From assembly GCA_009823505.1 (NCBI GenBank), contig VZQC01005680.1, forward strand, positions 4,832,559 through 4,896,558: DNA of 64,000 nucleotides, read 5' to 3'. The stretch comes from Rhizomys pruinosus. Taxonomy: Eukaryota > Chordata > Mammalia > Rodentia > Spalacidae. Under the pieces are notes generated by a model. That model saw only the letters and a program-made list of their open reading frames with translations. It was not told where the DNA came from and did not search any database. A program made the translations under genes and the position numbers. Below, in pieces: positions 20,154 to 31,512 of this stretch (position 1 is the first letter of the stretch; each line of letters opens with the position of its first letter).

Positions 20154-22538
20154 GGGCCTTTGGTTTTCAACAAGAATTCAACCCGTGAGTCTATTTTGCT
20201 CAGTCTCCTGCTGATAATTCATAGCAGGATCAAAGAATTATCCCAGCAGAACAGCGTGGTCAGAATTACTCTTGTGAAGGGTGACATTTTCCTGAAATAT
20301 GTGTTGAAATTAGACCATGTTATGATTATATTCTACAGTCTCAGAAAACAACAACCAAACTATGTTGAAGCATGAAAAGTGTGAGTAATAATATATCTCG
20401 TAGCCAGCCATACTAAATTCTTTTTTCAATCTTTTTAAAAATTATTTATTTTAGTTGAGTTTTTATGTGTTTCATATGTAATTTTTTAGTGAGTCTCAAT
20501 CACCATTATACCTTCCTTGGCACCCTCCCTCATGCCTTATGCCCCCCAACCCCTGAGTTAACACCTCTGTCATTCCTGCTAGAGTCAGTTGTGCCAAATC
20601 ACTCTCCCCACTCACTCCTCAGTGCCAGCTCCTCCCCTGAGCTGTGGTTAGCCTATCCAGAATCTCTTTTCTAAAGAAGGCCAGCTCTTCATCACCTGAC
20701 CACCATGTGCCAATATTTCCTCAGCCAAGATTGGGCTCTGCTACCCATTTCTGCAGTTCTGTGCTGGGCTTTTGTCCATCTGAGCTTGCGTGGGTCTTAT
20801 GCATGCTGATACCAATGCTGTAGGTTCATGTGAACCGGGCCTCAGGAGCTTGTAGGGTTCATTTCCATTTGGTCTTGCATCACCTCCCTGGCTCTTACAA
20901 TCATTCTTCCCCCTCTTCTGCAATGTTTCCTGAGCCCTGGGTGGCTGAAGCTGAATATAGGCAGCCTGTCCATGGAACCACACTCTGTAGACTCCTAATC
21001 TTCACAGTTTGACCATTCAGGCTCTTTTGGGTTCCAGGGCTCCTGTTGCATGGAGGAGCTTCCTTAACAAGAGGTAAGAGTAGTTAATGCCTTCTTGGGT
21101 CCTTGTTCTATGATGCTTGGGTCTTGTGTGTAGATGTTGCATTGTAGATATCCCACTTAGGCATGAGCCATTCATAGACCATGTCTCTGTGTGTCCAGTT
21201 GTGGAACTCTGTACTGTTCTCATCTGGAACAAAAGAAGCTTCTTTTCTGAGTGGGATCTGGAATATATGTTTGTAAATAAAACGACAGTTCTTTCGGAGT
21301 TAGTAAAATGTTACCTTTGCCTAGGGACGTGCCTACCTTGTGAAATTGTCTAAGATTTGTGACCTATCCAGATGTGTGCATCTGGCTATGTTAACATTAC
21401 CACACATGAATTTCCTTCCACTGAGTGGGCTTTAGGTCCAACTGGCTACCATCGATTTCCCCCAAGACAGAAGTGCTGCTATTCCACTGATGTCATACAC
21501 TGTGCTGTCCATCAATGTGGGTATTTGTCTTGAGGCTGATGTTAGACCATCGATTGATGATCTCCCTTAGTGGCTTGCATAGTGCTCTCCACAGCTTTGA
21601 GAGATAGGCTTTAGGAGTGGTGTCTTCCAGGTCAGGTCCAGCTCCATTGCTCAAGATCCAGTCTCTGAAGTATGTCTTGTCTTCAGCAAGGGGGTCTTAC
21701 ATTCAGATTCTGGGAGGCAATCAAGGGCTATAGCAAGAGCCTGTATAATTTTGGGAGTCTCTTGGACTACCCTGGCCAGCAACTCCTGTCTGGTACTGTA
21801 TATTGATATGCAGCCTTCATCTATCCTTATGGACTCATGTAGAGGTATTGTTTGTGTAATTTGTCAATACATTGTTGGACTAATATGATTCTCTCAGGTT
21901 TTATTACCCTAGCAAAGCATTATTTATCTCTCCTCTCTCCCTTTACCTGTCTAGCCCTCCCTCCATGTCTTCTCCATTTAAAGTATTCCCATTTCTCCCT
22001 TGATACTGCCAGTCTCATATCACCTCACTTTTCTTGGGCTCCTTTTCTCCCCATTTATCCCCTTTTACTTCCCCCCCTTTCCACTCCCCTCCCATTCTAT
22101 ACCATGACTTTATCCATTCCTCTCTTAGTAACACCTGTCACCTACTAGTCATATGTCTCACGTTCCCTCTTTCTCTTTACCTTCCTAGTTCCTTTTCGCT
22201 TACCTGGTTCCTATAGTTACATCATGGTATATATTTACATATATGGATTTGGTGCTAAGATCCACAAATGAGGGACATTGTTCATTTTTCTAAGTCTGTG
22301 TTACTTCACATAGGATAACAGCTTCTAATTCCACCCATTTACCTGCAAATTTCACGATGCCATCTTTCTTTGCCATTGCACAGATCTCCATTGTGTAAAT
22401 GTACCACATTCTTATTATCTACTCATCAGTTAAAGGACACTTGGGTTGTGTCCAGCTCTTTGATATTGTGAAGAGAGCTGCAATAAACATAGATGTGCAT
22501 GCATCTCTGCAATAGGATGAATTCTTTGGGTACAGACA

Positions 22539-23226
22539 TGTAGGAAGCTTCCTTTGTAACAAGCAGGTACAATGCAGGAATACAATAAGGGAAAGGGGAG
22601 CACAGTGCCTGCAGCCACTGTAGGAAACTGGCCTCTTGATGCAGAGACCAACCAGCCACTTCCATAGTCCAGCCTGAGAGGTCCCTCCAATTCAGGCCCT
22701 TAGCCTGAGACAACAGATCATTTCCCACTCTTGGCTGGGATTTCCCACCTGCCCAGAGACTGCTGGCCCCTGGACAGGAATTTCAGGCTGATGGCTGATG
22801 GCCTATCTTCAGCCTATGTCCACTCACAATTCACTTCACCACACAAGCTATCCAGGTTGGTGGTCCATGAACCTCTTTCCAACCCACTGGCCACCTGAAC
22901 AAAATGCAGGCTGCTTTGGCCTGTATTCAAGCAAAAAAAAAAAGATAATGACAGCTGGGAATTCTGTAATGATGGTAATGGAGAATTCGATTTATTGCCC
23001 ACTACAGCCTGCTTTTATGAGCCAAATGACGTCAGTTCCCAGAGCCAATCACAGGCTCCCCAATTCTGCACCACTGCACACTGCTGCCCCACCCAGCACC
23101 ATGTGGGCCACATTGTCTGCTCCTCCTTGGGGTGGCGTCAGAGAAATCCCCTGACTCCCATCCACGTGGTGCTCTGAGGGGTGATAACTGAGAACTAGCC
23201 CCCAATTCAAACTGGATCTTCCTACA
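22539..23226 (-). mobile_element. Solo ERVK-like LTR, 688 bp, inside the L1
   Basis: Terminal inverted repeats are perfect over 9 bp (tgtaggaag ... cttcctaca), flanked by cagaca (22533-22538) and cagacc (23227-23232), a 6-bp duplication with one change. On the minus strand: CCAAT box (attggct, near 23043), perfect CRE tgacgtca (23027-23034), TATA-like cataaaag (23012-23019) and AATAAA (22991-22996). Removing it restores the L1 reading '...gggta cagacccaggagtgg'. No gag, pol or env remains. Confidence 0.85.
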
Positions 23227-24069
23227 CAGACCCAGGAGTGGTATGACTGGGTCAAGTGGTATGTTCATTTTTAGCCTTTTAAGAGTTCTCCACACTGCTT
23301 TTCATGGGAGTTGCATGAGTTTGCAATCTCACCAGCAGTGATATCATCTCCAACACTTGGTATCATTTGTTTTCTTGATCACAGCCAGTCTTATGGGGGT
23401 AAGATGAAATCTTAAAGTGGTTTTTTAAATTTGCATTTCCTTAATTACTAATGATGTTGAACACTTTTTAAGATGTTTTCCTGAAAAGTCTCTGTTCAGA
23501 TCTTCAGCCCATGTTTTAACTGGGTCATTTCTTTTCTTGGTCCTTTGTTTTTTGAGTAATTTATATACTCGATGTTTAATGTCTGTCAGCTGTTACTGAT
23601 GAAGATTTCCTCCAATTCTGTGAGTTTTCTCCTTCTTTGATTGTTTCATTTGATGTACAGAAGCTTTTTAGTTTAATGTGGTCCCACTTGTTGATTGTTT
23701 ACCTTATTTCCTGTGCAACTACTGTCTGATTTATAAAGTCTTTTCCTACACCTGTATCTTATAGGTTGCTGCCAATGTTTTCTTCTAACATTTTCAGAGT
23801 TTCAGGTTTCACATTGAGGTCTTTGATCCATTTAGAGTTGACTTTTGTCCAAGGTGAAAGGTAGGGGTTTAGTTTCATTCTTGTATAAGTGGTGATCCAG
23901 TTTCCTCCATTGAGGGTTCTCAGGCCCTTTGTCAAATATCAGGAAGCCAAAATTGCATGTACTCAAGTTTGGGTCTTCAGTTTTGTTCCATTGATCTATG
24001 GGTTTATTTTTGTGTCAATACCCTGCTGTTTTATGGCTATAACTCTGTAATATAGTCTGAAATCTGGTA

Positions 24070-24074
<5 letters not shown>

Positions 24075-24108
<34 letters not shown>

Positions 24109-24110
24109 AC
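24075..24110. repeat. (CA)n microsatellite inside L1
   Basis: About 16 CA units with one T interruption, within ORF2-derived sequence. It interrupts the frame. Confidence 0.95.
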
Positions 24111-25430
24111 ATTACCTTTTGTGATCAGGGTTGCTTTGGCTATCCAGGTTTTTTTGTGTTTCCATATAAATTTTAGGATTTTTTTCTAATTCTGTGAAGA
24201 AAGTTTTGGGCATATTGATTGGGAGTACATTGAATCTACATATTACTTTGGGTAGGATGGTCATTTTTACTATATTAATTCTTCTAATCCATGAGCACAG
24301 GAGGTCCTTCCATCTTTTGGTGTCTTCCTCAATCTCTTTTTTCAAAGATTTAAATTTTTCATTGTAGAGATCTTTAATGTCTTTGGTCAGCTTTGTTCTG
24401 AGATATCTTTTTATAGGCTATTGTTAGTGGGAGGGTTTCCATGAACTTCTCCAATTGTTTGTTATTGGCATATAGAAAAACTACTGATTTTTGTAGATTA
24501 ATCTTGTAACCTACCACTTTACTGAAACTGTTAATTGTTTCTAGAAGTTTCCTGGTAGAACTTTTGGGATCCCTTAGGTATAATATCATATCATCTGCAA
24601 AGAGGGATAGTTTGACCTCTTCTTTTCTAATTAGTACTCCTTTCATTTTGTTCTCTTGTCTTATTGCTCTAGCAAGAGTTTTAAGCACTATATTGAAAAG
24701 GGTTGGAGATAATGGGCAGCCTTGCAGGGTTCCTGACTTTAAGGTGAATGCTTCTAATTTTTCTCCATTTAGAATGATGTTTTCTGAGGGTTTGTTACAT
24801 ATAGCTTTAATTATGTTGAGATATGTTCCCTCCAGTCCAATTCCTCTAGAATTTTAAACATAAAGGCATGTTGAAAGGCCTTTTCTGCATCAATAGAGAT
24901 AACCATGTGGTTTTGGTTTTCGAGTCCATTTATATGACTTATGACATTTATTGATTTAAAGATGTTGAACCATCCCTGCATCTCTGCAATAAATTTGACT
25001 TGATCATGGTGGATGATCTTTTTGATGTGCACTTGTATGTGCTTTCCATGTATTTTGTTGAGAATTTTTGCATCTGTATTTACTAAGGATATGGACCTAT
25101 GGCTTTCTGGCCATAACCTTGCCTGGTTTTGGTATTAGAGTGATGCTGGCTTCATAGAAGGAATTTGGTGTATTTCCCTCTGTTTCTATTCTTTTGAATA
25201 ACTTAAGTAATATTGGTTGTAGGTCCCTTTTCTACAGTATTGGTAGTATTTAGTGGAGACATATTATTTGGGTTTATTGTGTTATCGTTTTTTTTCATTG
25301 TAATTTTGGCATGTGGATTTCTTTTGTTGTTTGTGATTCTGGTATGAAGCTCAAGTGTTTCTTTATTGAATTGAAGACTGACTTTGCTTGTATTCTCCAG
25401 GTGCTTCATTGTCTTCTTATCAGGTATGGA

Positions 25431-25775
25431 AGGCTGGTTGGTCTAGGCTTCAGGTTCTCACTTCTGATTTTATACTGGAGGGACCAGCTAGTTAGGAGCT
25501 TCTCCAGCATCCCAAGGCAGGTATTAATTAGGCAGATTTGATCCCACAGGGCCCCACACTACGTGAAGTCGAGGGAGGGGCCCAGGTGTTCCAGAGCTAG
25601 GGGGGTAGGGAGTCTGGAATAGTGCTGCCTCAGCACAGTTTGGGGCTCTTACCACAGAGCGGAGGTCACTTTCATGCATTCACAGGGAAACTGGAACCCA
25701 CAGACCCTCTGCAACACGTGGGGTCCACCTACTGGCTCTCCAGTGCTACTTGCAAACCTTATCCTTCATTTTTAG
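25431..25775 (-). mobile_element. Possible L1 5' UTR
   Basis: GC-rich sequence directly upstream (sense) of the L1, without a SINE or LTR signature ('ggggcccaggtgttccagag', 'cagcacagtttggggctctt'). I infer it is the 5' UTR of the rearranged L1; single-copy flank is the alternative. Confidence 0.35.
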
Positions 25776-25779
25776 CAGC

Positions 25780-25922
25780 TTTTTTTGAGACAACATCTCC
25801 CTGTAGCCCCTGCTGGCCTGAAACTCCATATATAGATCAGGCTGGCCTCTATCTCGCATAAATCCACCTGCCTCTGTCCCGTAAATTCTGGGGTTAAAGT
25901 TAGGGTCCACCACGCTTGGCCT
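25780..25922 (-). mobile_element. Diverged B1 SINE
   Basis: 'tttttgagacaacatctccc', 'gatcaggctggcctctatct' and 'ggggttaaagttagggtcca'. Confidence 0.85.
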
Positions 25923-26164
25923 AACTTTTCTTTTTAATTACTATTTTTAGGTTAGCATAAAATTCAGTGTGTCTCATTACTGCATGCTCCTCACACTTGT
26001 ATGCCAAAATCTATCCTTATTTTTTCTTCTCTTTCACTGCAGTCTTCCTCCTCTTCCTCCCCCACTTGACCCCTTTTCTTCCCCCAGTTACTCTGCCTTT
26101 CTGCCTCCCGGGTACATGGACGTACATGTATCCCATTACCTTTTCTGCTTTCCACCTTCCTACT

Positions 26165-26250
26165 TGCTAATTTGTCTTTTTGAGCAAGTTATGGAATTTC
26201 TCTAAGTCTCTGTTTCTTTGTCTGTGAAATGGGGACAATCATAGTAGACT
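26165..26250 (+). mobile_element. MIR SINE remnant
   Basis: 'tttgagcaagttatggaatt', 'ctaagtctctgtttctttgt' and 'gtgaaatggggacaatcata' follow the MIR core closely. Sequence at 25925-26164 is unassigned. Confidence 0.75.
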
Positions 26251-26274
26251 AAGAGTGATGAAAATGTGTAAGCT

Positions 26275-26640
26275 GGGGGCTCAGAGAGATAGCTCAGTTG
26301 TTAAAGAGCTTACCTTACAAGCATGATGATTTCTGTTTGATTCCTACAGCACATGCTGAAAAGCCAGGCATGATGGTGAGCACTTTTAATCCCAGAACAG
26401 GGGAGGTAGGGACAGGAGGATCCCTGGGGAGTCACTGACCAGCCTGTATAGCCTAATGGGCAAGTTCTAGGTTGGTGGGAAACCCTGTCTCAAAATCAAG
26501 GTGTATGATGCCTGAAAAAACCTCAAATTTGACTTCTGGTGTCAACATGCATGTGTAGACATCTGCATACACCTGCACACATGCATACATGCACACATGC
26601 ACCAACACCCATGCATACACATACACACACATGCACACAG
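26275..26640 (+). mobile_element. B4-type SINE
   Basis: Head 'gagagatagctcagttgtta', B1-like body ('gccaggcatgatggtgagca', 'ccctgtctcaaaatcaag'), 3' 'tttgacttctggtgtcaaca' and a degenerate CA-rich tail. Confidence 0.85.
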
Positions 26641-26669
26641 ATGTCTTTCGTAGTAGATTAAGGGATACA

Positions 26670-26832
26670 CTTTTTCTTTTCTTTCTTTTTTATTTCTAGG
26701 ATAGGGTCTCCTTATAGCCCCAGCTGGCCTGAAACTCACTCTGTAGACCAGGCTGGCCTTGAACTCATGGAGATCTGCCTGCCTCTTCCTTCCCAGTGCT
26801 GGGATTAAAAGCATGCACCACCACACCCAGCT
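26670..26832 (-). mobile_element. B1 SINE
   Basis: 'aggatagggtctccttatag', 'accaggctggccttgaactc' and 'tgctgggattaaaagcatgc'. Confidence 0.92.
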
Positions 26833-26839
26833 GGAATAT

Positions 26840-27885
26840 ACTTTCTCTTAGTGGAATATGGCTATTACTAATTTTGGTTTTTAGATGAGCTATTGGAACC
26901 CAAAGAGGAAGAAATGTGTGGCCATTAATCTATCCCTCATCCCCACTTCTTGCTTTGGCCACAAAGCCATCAGTGTTGGGTGTGCAGGAGCCACGGAGCT
27001 GCTTGCCATTGACCACCAGTGCTTCTCATTTCCATGCTTCATCACGAACGCTCCAGACTGTTTAACTCCCAGTTTCTCTCCCCTCCATGAAACACTGAGC
27101 AAAATAAGTAAATGCCGCCACCCGACTCTCCTGACAGGAAGAACCACACAGCTGCTGTCTCCTTCTACCTCCTTGCACTGGTGATTAAAACAGTTCACTC
27201 TGGTTAGAGGCAGACTCGTGAAACAATAGTTAAATAACAGGCAGATTTTAAGAAGATGCATGTTCTCTGAGTTAATAATTTGAATAGCTGGAGAAATACT
27301 GTGGTTCTCATGGTAACAGGGGCCTGTGATTTGGTCTCTAATTAGAAAGTATCAGACTAATATGTATAGATAGATATCCTAAAGAACTTCTTCCCTGCCC
27401 TTAATTGGAGAATGTTAATGAGGCAATGATATGATGCAATTTGGAGACATGATGCCAAATTGACTAATTTGTTCTAAATCTGTCAGTGGAATGCATGCTT
27501 GCAAATACCTTAACATCATGCAGTGGGTCTGTCGCCTGCCCCAGAGCTTTGGTAGGTACTTTTGATCCTTGCATAATTTTATAATGCTGAATCTGCAGCT
27601 TGCTCTTGAATTCCCAGCCATCTCAAGTACTAACCATCCTCTTTTATAGGAATTCAGAAAGCTCTTTTGTTGCAATCAACATCGGACATAGGATTTGACT
27701 TCCAACATAATGAAGGAATAGGATATGAGCTATCATTCTTACTCTACCAGATGTGGAGTCACATGTCTATAATCCAGAACTTGGAAGTGTTGAGACAGGA
27801 TTGATAGTTTGAGGGGAATAATTTACTTCCAAATTTCAACCACAAGCAAATTTCAAACATAACCTGGAAAAACTTGGTTATTTTT
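26840..27885. other. Non-repetitive kilobase, candidate conserved non-coding DNA
   Basis: No repeat signature over about 1 kb. AT-rich clusters such as 'ttggtctctaattagaaagt' and 'ccaaattgactaatttgttc' sit beside CpG-containing spots. Overlapping ORFs of 99 and 123 residues at 26885-27261 run in opposite strands and look incidental. Function unknown. Confidence 0.4.
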
Positions 27886-27889
27886 TACG

Positions 27890-28058
27890 ATTTATTTTTA
27901 TTGGTTTTAATTTCTCACATATATATGTGTGTATCTGTGTGTGGGTATGTATACAAGTGCAGTGCCCAAGGAGGCCAGAAGAGGGCTTCTGGGAACCAAA
28001 CTCAGATCCTCTGCAAGGATAGTAACTCTCCTAACCAAGGAGCCATCTCTTGAGCCCC
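27890..28058 (-). mobile_element. B2/B3-type SINE, internally deleted
   Basis: 'ggaggccagaagagggcttc' runs directly into 'gggaaccaaactcagatcct', so the middle of the SINE is missing. Ends at 'aaccaaggagccatctct'. Confidence 0.8.
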
Positions 28059-28430
28059 AGGGAAATCATTTTTAAAAGTTAAAAAAATAAAAAATGATTA
28101 ACTAAAAGACTGACTTTCATCCCATTATAAAGCTAGGTCAGCATAATTTGGCATCTTTTACATTGCTTTATCCGTGATACTTTCTTTCCCAGAGAGCAGA
28201 GTATTGAAAACAGTCAAGAATTAGCTAATCTTAAATAGTTAAGTAAGAAAAGGCTTTCTCATTAGCATAGATTTATGTATATCCCTGTCAGAAACCACTC
28301 AGACTTAGGAGTATTAGTGATCCAGTGATTTTTAAATGTCATCATTGTAACTGACAGCATGTGGATTGCTAATTCTAGTTGGGCAATGGTCATAAGACCT
28401 ACAAGCATCCTGAAACCACAGGAAAAGACC
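28059..28430. other. Non-repetitive AT-rich sequence
   Basis: No SINE or LTR signature. TAAT-type cores near 28084, 28225 and 28370. Nothing coding. Confidence 0.35.
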
Positions 28431-28800
28431 TGGGGCTGGCAGATGGCTCGCTGGTTAAGAACACTTGCTGCTCAAGAATGATGACCTGAGTTTGAATTCC
28501 AGAACTCACCTACAACTTAGCCAGGAGTCTCCTGCCACCCCAGGAGCACACCTGTCACCCCAGTGTTGTAGGCAGGAGAAGCAGAGATAAAATCACTGGG
28601 GCTTGCTGACTGCCAGTCTAACTCCAGGTTCAGTGAGAGGCCCTGTCTCAAAGGAATAAGACAGAGAGTGATAGAGCAGGATGCTTGATGTCCTTCAGTC
28701 TAACTCCAGGTTCAGTGAGAGGCCCTGTCTCAAAGGAATAAGACAGAGAGTGATAGAGCAGGATGCTTGATGTCCTCCTCTACCTTCTACATGTACCAAT
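28431..28800 (+). mobile_element. B4-type SINE with internal tandem duplication
   Basis: Head 'ggctggcagatggctcgctg', 'atgacctgagtttgaattcc', then 'ggttcagtgagaggccctgt'. 82-bp segments 28614-28695 and 28696-28777 are identical apart from the last base. Confidence 0.9.
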
Positions 28801-28858
28801 ATACACATGTATCCATATATCACACATACAATACACATGTTTTCTCTTTCCATGTCTC

Positions 28859-28897
28859 TGTCTCTGCCTCTCTCTCTCTCCCTCTCTCTCTCTCTCT

Positions 28898-28937
<40 letters not shown>
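28859..28937. repeat. (TC)n then (CA)n compound microsatellite
   Basis: TC-rich run followed by about 19 CA units, at the tail of the B4-type SINE. Confidence 0.97.
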
Positions 28938-28939
<2 letters not shown>

Positions 28940-28940
<1 letters not shown>

Positions 28941-29527
28941 TGAAGCCATGCTCTATTCTCACACAGTTTGTGTTCCACTGTTTTCTGGCCTAGAAGACCC
29001 AACTCACGGTATCTCCTCAGAATATCTCCAGACCTAGCTCTTGGGCCCACGTCTAGCTGTTGTTCTTTGATGCTTCTGTCAAATCTTTTTGTAGATGTAA
29101 TTGGTTATAGTTTCTGTGTCCTCAGACTGCTAAGCTAGCAGTTTAATTTATCCTAATTCAGAACCTAATTGTCTTGCACTGCTGGCTAATTAAATGTTCA
29201 AAGAAGTGATAAATTAGGCAGGTTGATCATTACAGCACAAGTAATTAGCCAGTTGATCTGAAGCCAGCCAGGTTTTCAGGACAGGGCTCCAAAGGGGGAG
29301 GAGGTCCATACATAGGAATAAAGTATTTATGTCACATTGATTTGACATAAGGAAAGTACATTGTAATGTCTGGGACCTGCCACCCCTGCCATGGGTAGGA
29401 GTCTTGTCTTTCAAGGCCAGAGCTTTCTCAAAGGCTTAGCTTTCTCAATCGACTTAAATTGTTTTGGTCACCTGGATCTCCCTGTGGACTTGTTCATGTG
29501 CAGCCAGGAGCAAGCCAGGGATCCCCC
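28940..29527. other. Non-repetitive block with clustered TAAT cores
   Basis: Between 29095 and 29250 there are about seven TAATT/ATTA cores (near 29098, 29142, 29154, 29166, 29187, 29211 and 29241), spaced 10-45 bp apart, in DNA without repeat signatures. Such clusters are typical of homeodomain-bound enhancers, but no factor or activity can be shown here. Confidence 0.4.
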
Positions 29528-29528
29528 A

Positions 29529-29539
29529 ACACACACACA

Positions 29540-29577
<38 letters not shown>

Positions 29578-29588
29578 ACACACACACT
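29529..29588. repeat. (CA)n microsatellite
   Basis: About 28 CA units with one AA and one CCA interruption. Confidence 0.97.
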
Positions 29589-29740
29589 GGGGATTCTGTG
29601 CATCTGAGGCTGATGGATTGAGTCTGAAAATTAGAAGCAGGTTCTAGATGAGCATGAGCTCATAGGCATGAATGAAAACCCAACAGCTTTGGCCAAGGAC
29701 TCCAGGATATCACCATTATTCACTGAAAATCAAAGAATTT

Positions 29741-29995
29741 GGGGCTGGAGAGATGGCCTAGTGATTAAGAGCGCCAACCGCTCTTACAGAGGACCCGGGT
29801 TCGATCCCCAGCACCCACATAGCTGCTGAGAACCGTCTGAAACTCCAATTCCAGGAGAACTCCAGTTCCAGGGGAATCTGACACCCTCTTCTGACCTCCG
29901 CGGCATTGCACGACACGGGTGCACAAACTTGCATGCAGACAGTACATTCATACACATACAAAAATAAATAAAATTAATTAAAAAAATTTTTAAAG
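29741..29995 (+). mobile_element. B2 SINE
   Basis: Full-length, head 'ggggctggagagatggccta', with the 17-bp internal duplication (29841-29857, 29858-29874) and a mixed A-rich tail. Confidence 0.95.
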
Positions 29996-30174
29996 TATTT
30001 CATTTAAAAACAAAAAACAAAAAAGAATTCAAGTTGAAGACAAGATTGAAAATGGGCTGAAATAGATCCAGACTGGCTGACCTGGGGTCAAGGTGAGGTG
30101 GATTTAAAGAGGTAGAATCTTGTCTAATTCCAATGGCAGGTGTTGGGACAAAGTAATGTCACATACCACTTGGT

Positions 30175-30570
30175 AAAGGGGTTTTATTTCTGTTGCTGTA
30201 ATAAAACACTATGACCAGAAGCAATTCAGAGGAGGAAAAGGTTGATTTTTGGCTTACAATTCCAGGTCACAATTGATCATTGAGGAAAATCAAGGCAGGA
30301 CCCTGCAAGCAGGTCTGCTTGCTATTCTACAGTTACCTCTGACTAAGGAACTCAGTTCATAGCCAAAAAACTGCAGGAACCATGGGGGACACTGATTACT
30401 GGCTCTCAGACTGGCATACACTCAGCTAGCTTTTTAATGCAACCCAGGACCACCTCCTAAGTGACAGGGCCACCCACAGCAGACTGGATCCTCCTGCATC
30501 ATTAACAATCAATCTCCCATACATGGGTGCAAAGGCCACTCTGATCCAGGTATTTCTTCAGTTGATGCTC
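30175..30570 (-). mobile_element. MaLR LTR
   Basis: 'tttctgttgctgtaataaaa', 'caggtcacaattgatcattg' and 'gcaacccaggaccacctcct' follow the minus-strand MT type. Interval 30030-30174 is unassigned. Confidence 0.85.
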
Positions 30571-30587
30571 TCCTTTATTTTTCTGTT

Positions 30588-30589
30588 TG

Positions 30590-30669
<80 letters not shown>
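30588..30669. repeat. (TG)n(AG)n compound microsatellite
   Basis: About 16 TG units then about 24 AG units, almost pure. The 69-residue ORF over it is an artefact. Confidence 0.98.
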
Positions 30670-30672
<3 letters not shown>

Positions 30673-30808
30673 TATCTATTACAACACACATTTTGAAGCC
30701 AGAGAACAATCTTCAGGAGTCAATTCTCTCCTTCCACCATGTGGGTCCCAAGGATCAAACATGGGTTGTCAGACAACAGGCTCCTTTACTCTCTGAGCCA
30801 TGTCACTA
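30670..30808 (-). mobile_element. RSINE1/B4-like SINE
   Basis: 'aagccagagaacaatcttca', 'ctctccttccaccatgtggg' and 'tactctctgagccatgtca'. The neighbouring TG/AG tract probably grew at its tail. Confidence 0.7.
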
Positions 30809-31019
30809 CCAAAATCCTTCTTTTCAGATAACTGGAGACTGTGTCAGTGTTGACAGCTGAAGCTAACCAGAAGTAGGTCAGACTGATGTTATCTGTAGTG
30901 AGCTCTGTGATATGGACCCTTTGATCTTAAAGAACAAAACTTTTGAAGGGACCCAATGACAAGGAGGGAAGTAGTGATTTCTCCAATGTTAACCTGGAAG
31001 TCTCTTGTGAGATTAAACA

Positions 31020-31225
31020 TATACATACAGCACACACATATACATATAACAGACACATAACACAGAGACATACACAGACACACAGATAGACACACACACA
31101 TAGGCATATATACATAACACATACACACACAGACGCAAACGCATTACACCCAGACATACACCCAACACACCCAATACATAGACACACACACACACACACA
31201 TACATATACACACATAGACATTATT
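31020..31225. repeat. Degenerate CA-rich tract
   Basis: Irregular CACA/GACACA/CATA units. The cysteine- and valine-rich reverse ORFs here are artefacts. Confidence 0.9.
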
Positions 31226-31231
31226 ATGATT

Positions 31232-31500
31232 TGAATCTGAAATGTCACCCACAGGCTTATGCTCTGAACATTTGATTTGTTTCCTAGTTGGTGTTTACAT
31301 CTTCTGAGGTATAGAAGTTGGGCTCTGACGGGGAGTAATAAGTTTCTAGGCATGGTTTTAGAAGGGTACACAGTCTTTGATTCCTGTCATCTCTGCTTCC
31401 TGGTCAGCGATGAGGTAAACAGGGTTTGCCACACACTCCTACTGTCATGGACTGAAGTTATCTCTCAATTTTCCTGTCATGAAAGCCTGAACCCATGTGT
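31232..31500 (+). mobile_element. MaLR LTR fragment
   Basis: 'tgatttgaatctgaaatgtc', 'acccacaggcttatgctctg' and 'tcatgaaagcctgaacccat' follow the sense MaLR order. The 3' end is missing. Confidence 0.65.
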
Positions 31501-31512
31501 ATGTTTGTGTGC

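Larger units (their letters stand above)
20400..25430 (-). mobile_element. Older L1 with rearranged 5' region, host of an LTR
   Basis: From left to right: a 3' UTR of about 1.8 kb with a pyrimidine-rich block at 22050-22200 (G-rich on the sense strand), the ORF2 end (from about 22230), a foreign LTR (22539-23226), and the remaining ORF2 to about 25225. The reverse transcriptase catalytic motif is readable as FADD in a minus frame (24374-24688), and 'DAEKAF' upstream (24811-25032). Many frameshifts and stops make it defective. The first 230 bp (20169-20400) are single-copy flank. Confidence 0.88.

Noticed and set aside
24374..25032. Reverse transcriptase frames with FADD and DAEKAF as a possible gene
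   Set aside because: They are fragments of L1 ORF2 broken by frameshifts and a CA tract, not an independent reverse transcriptase.
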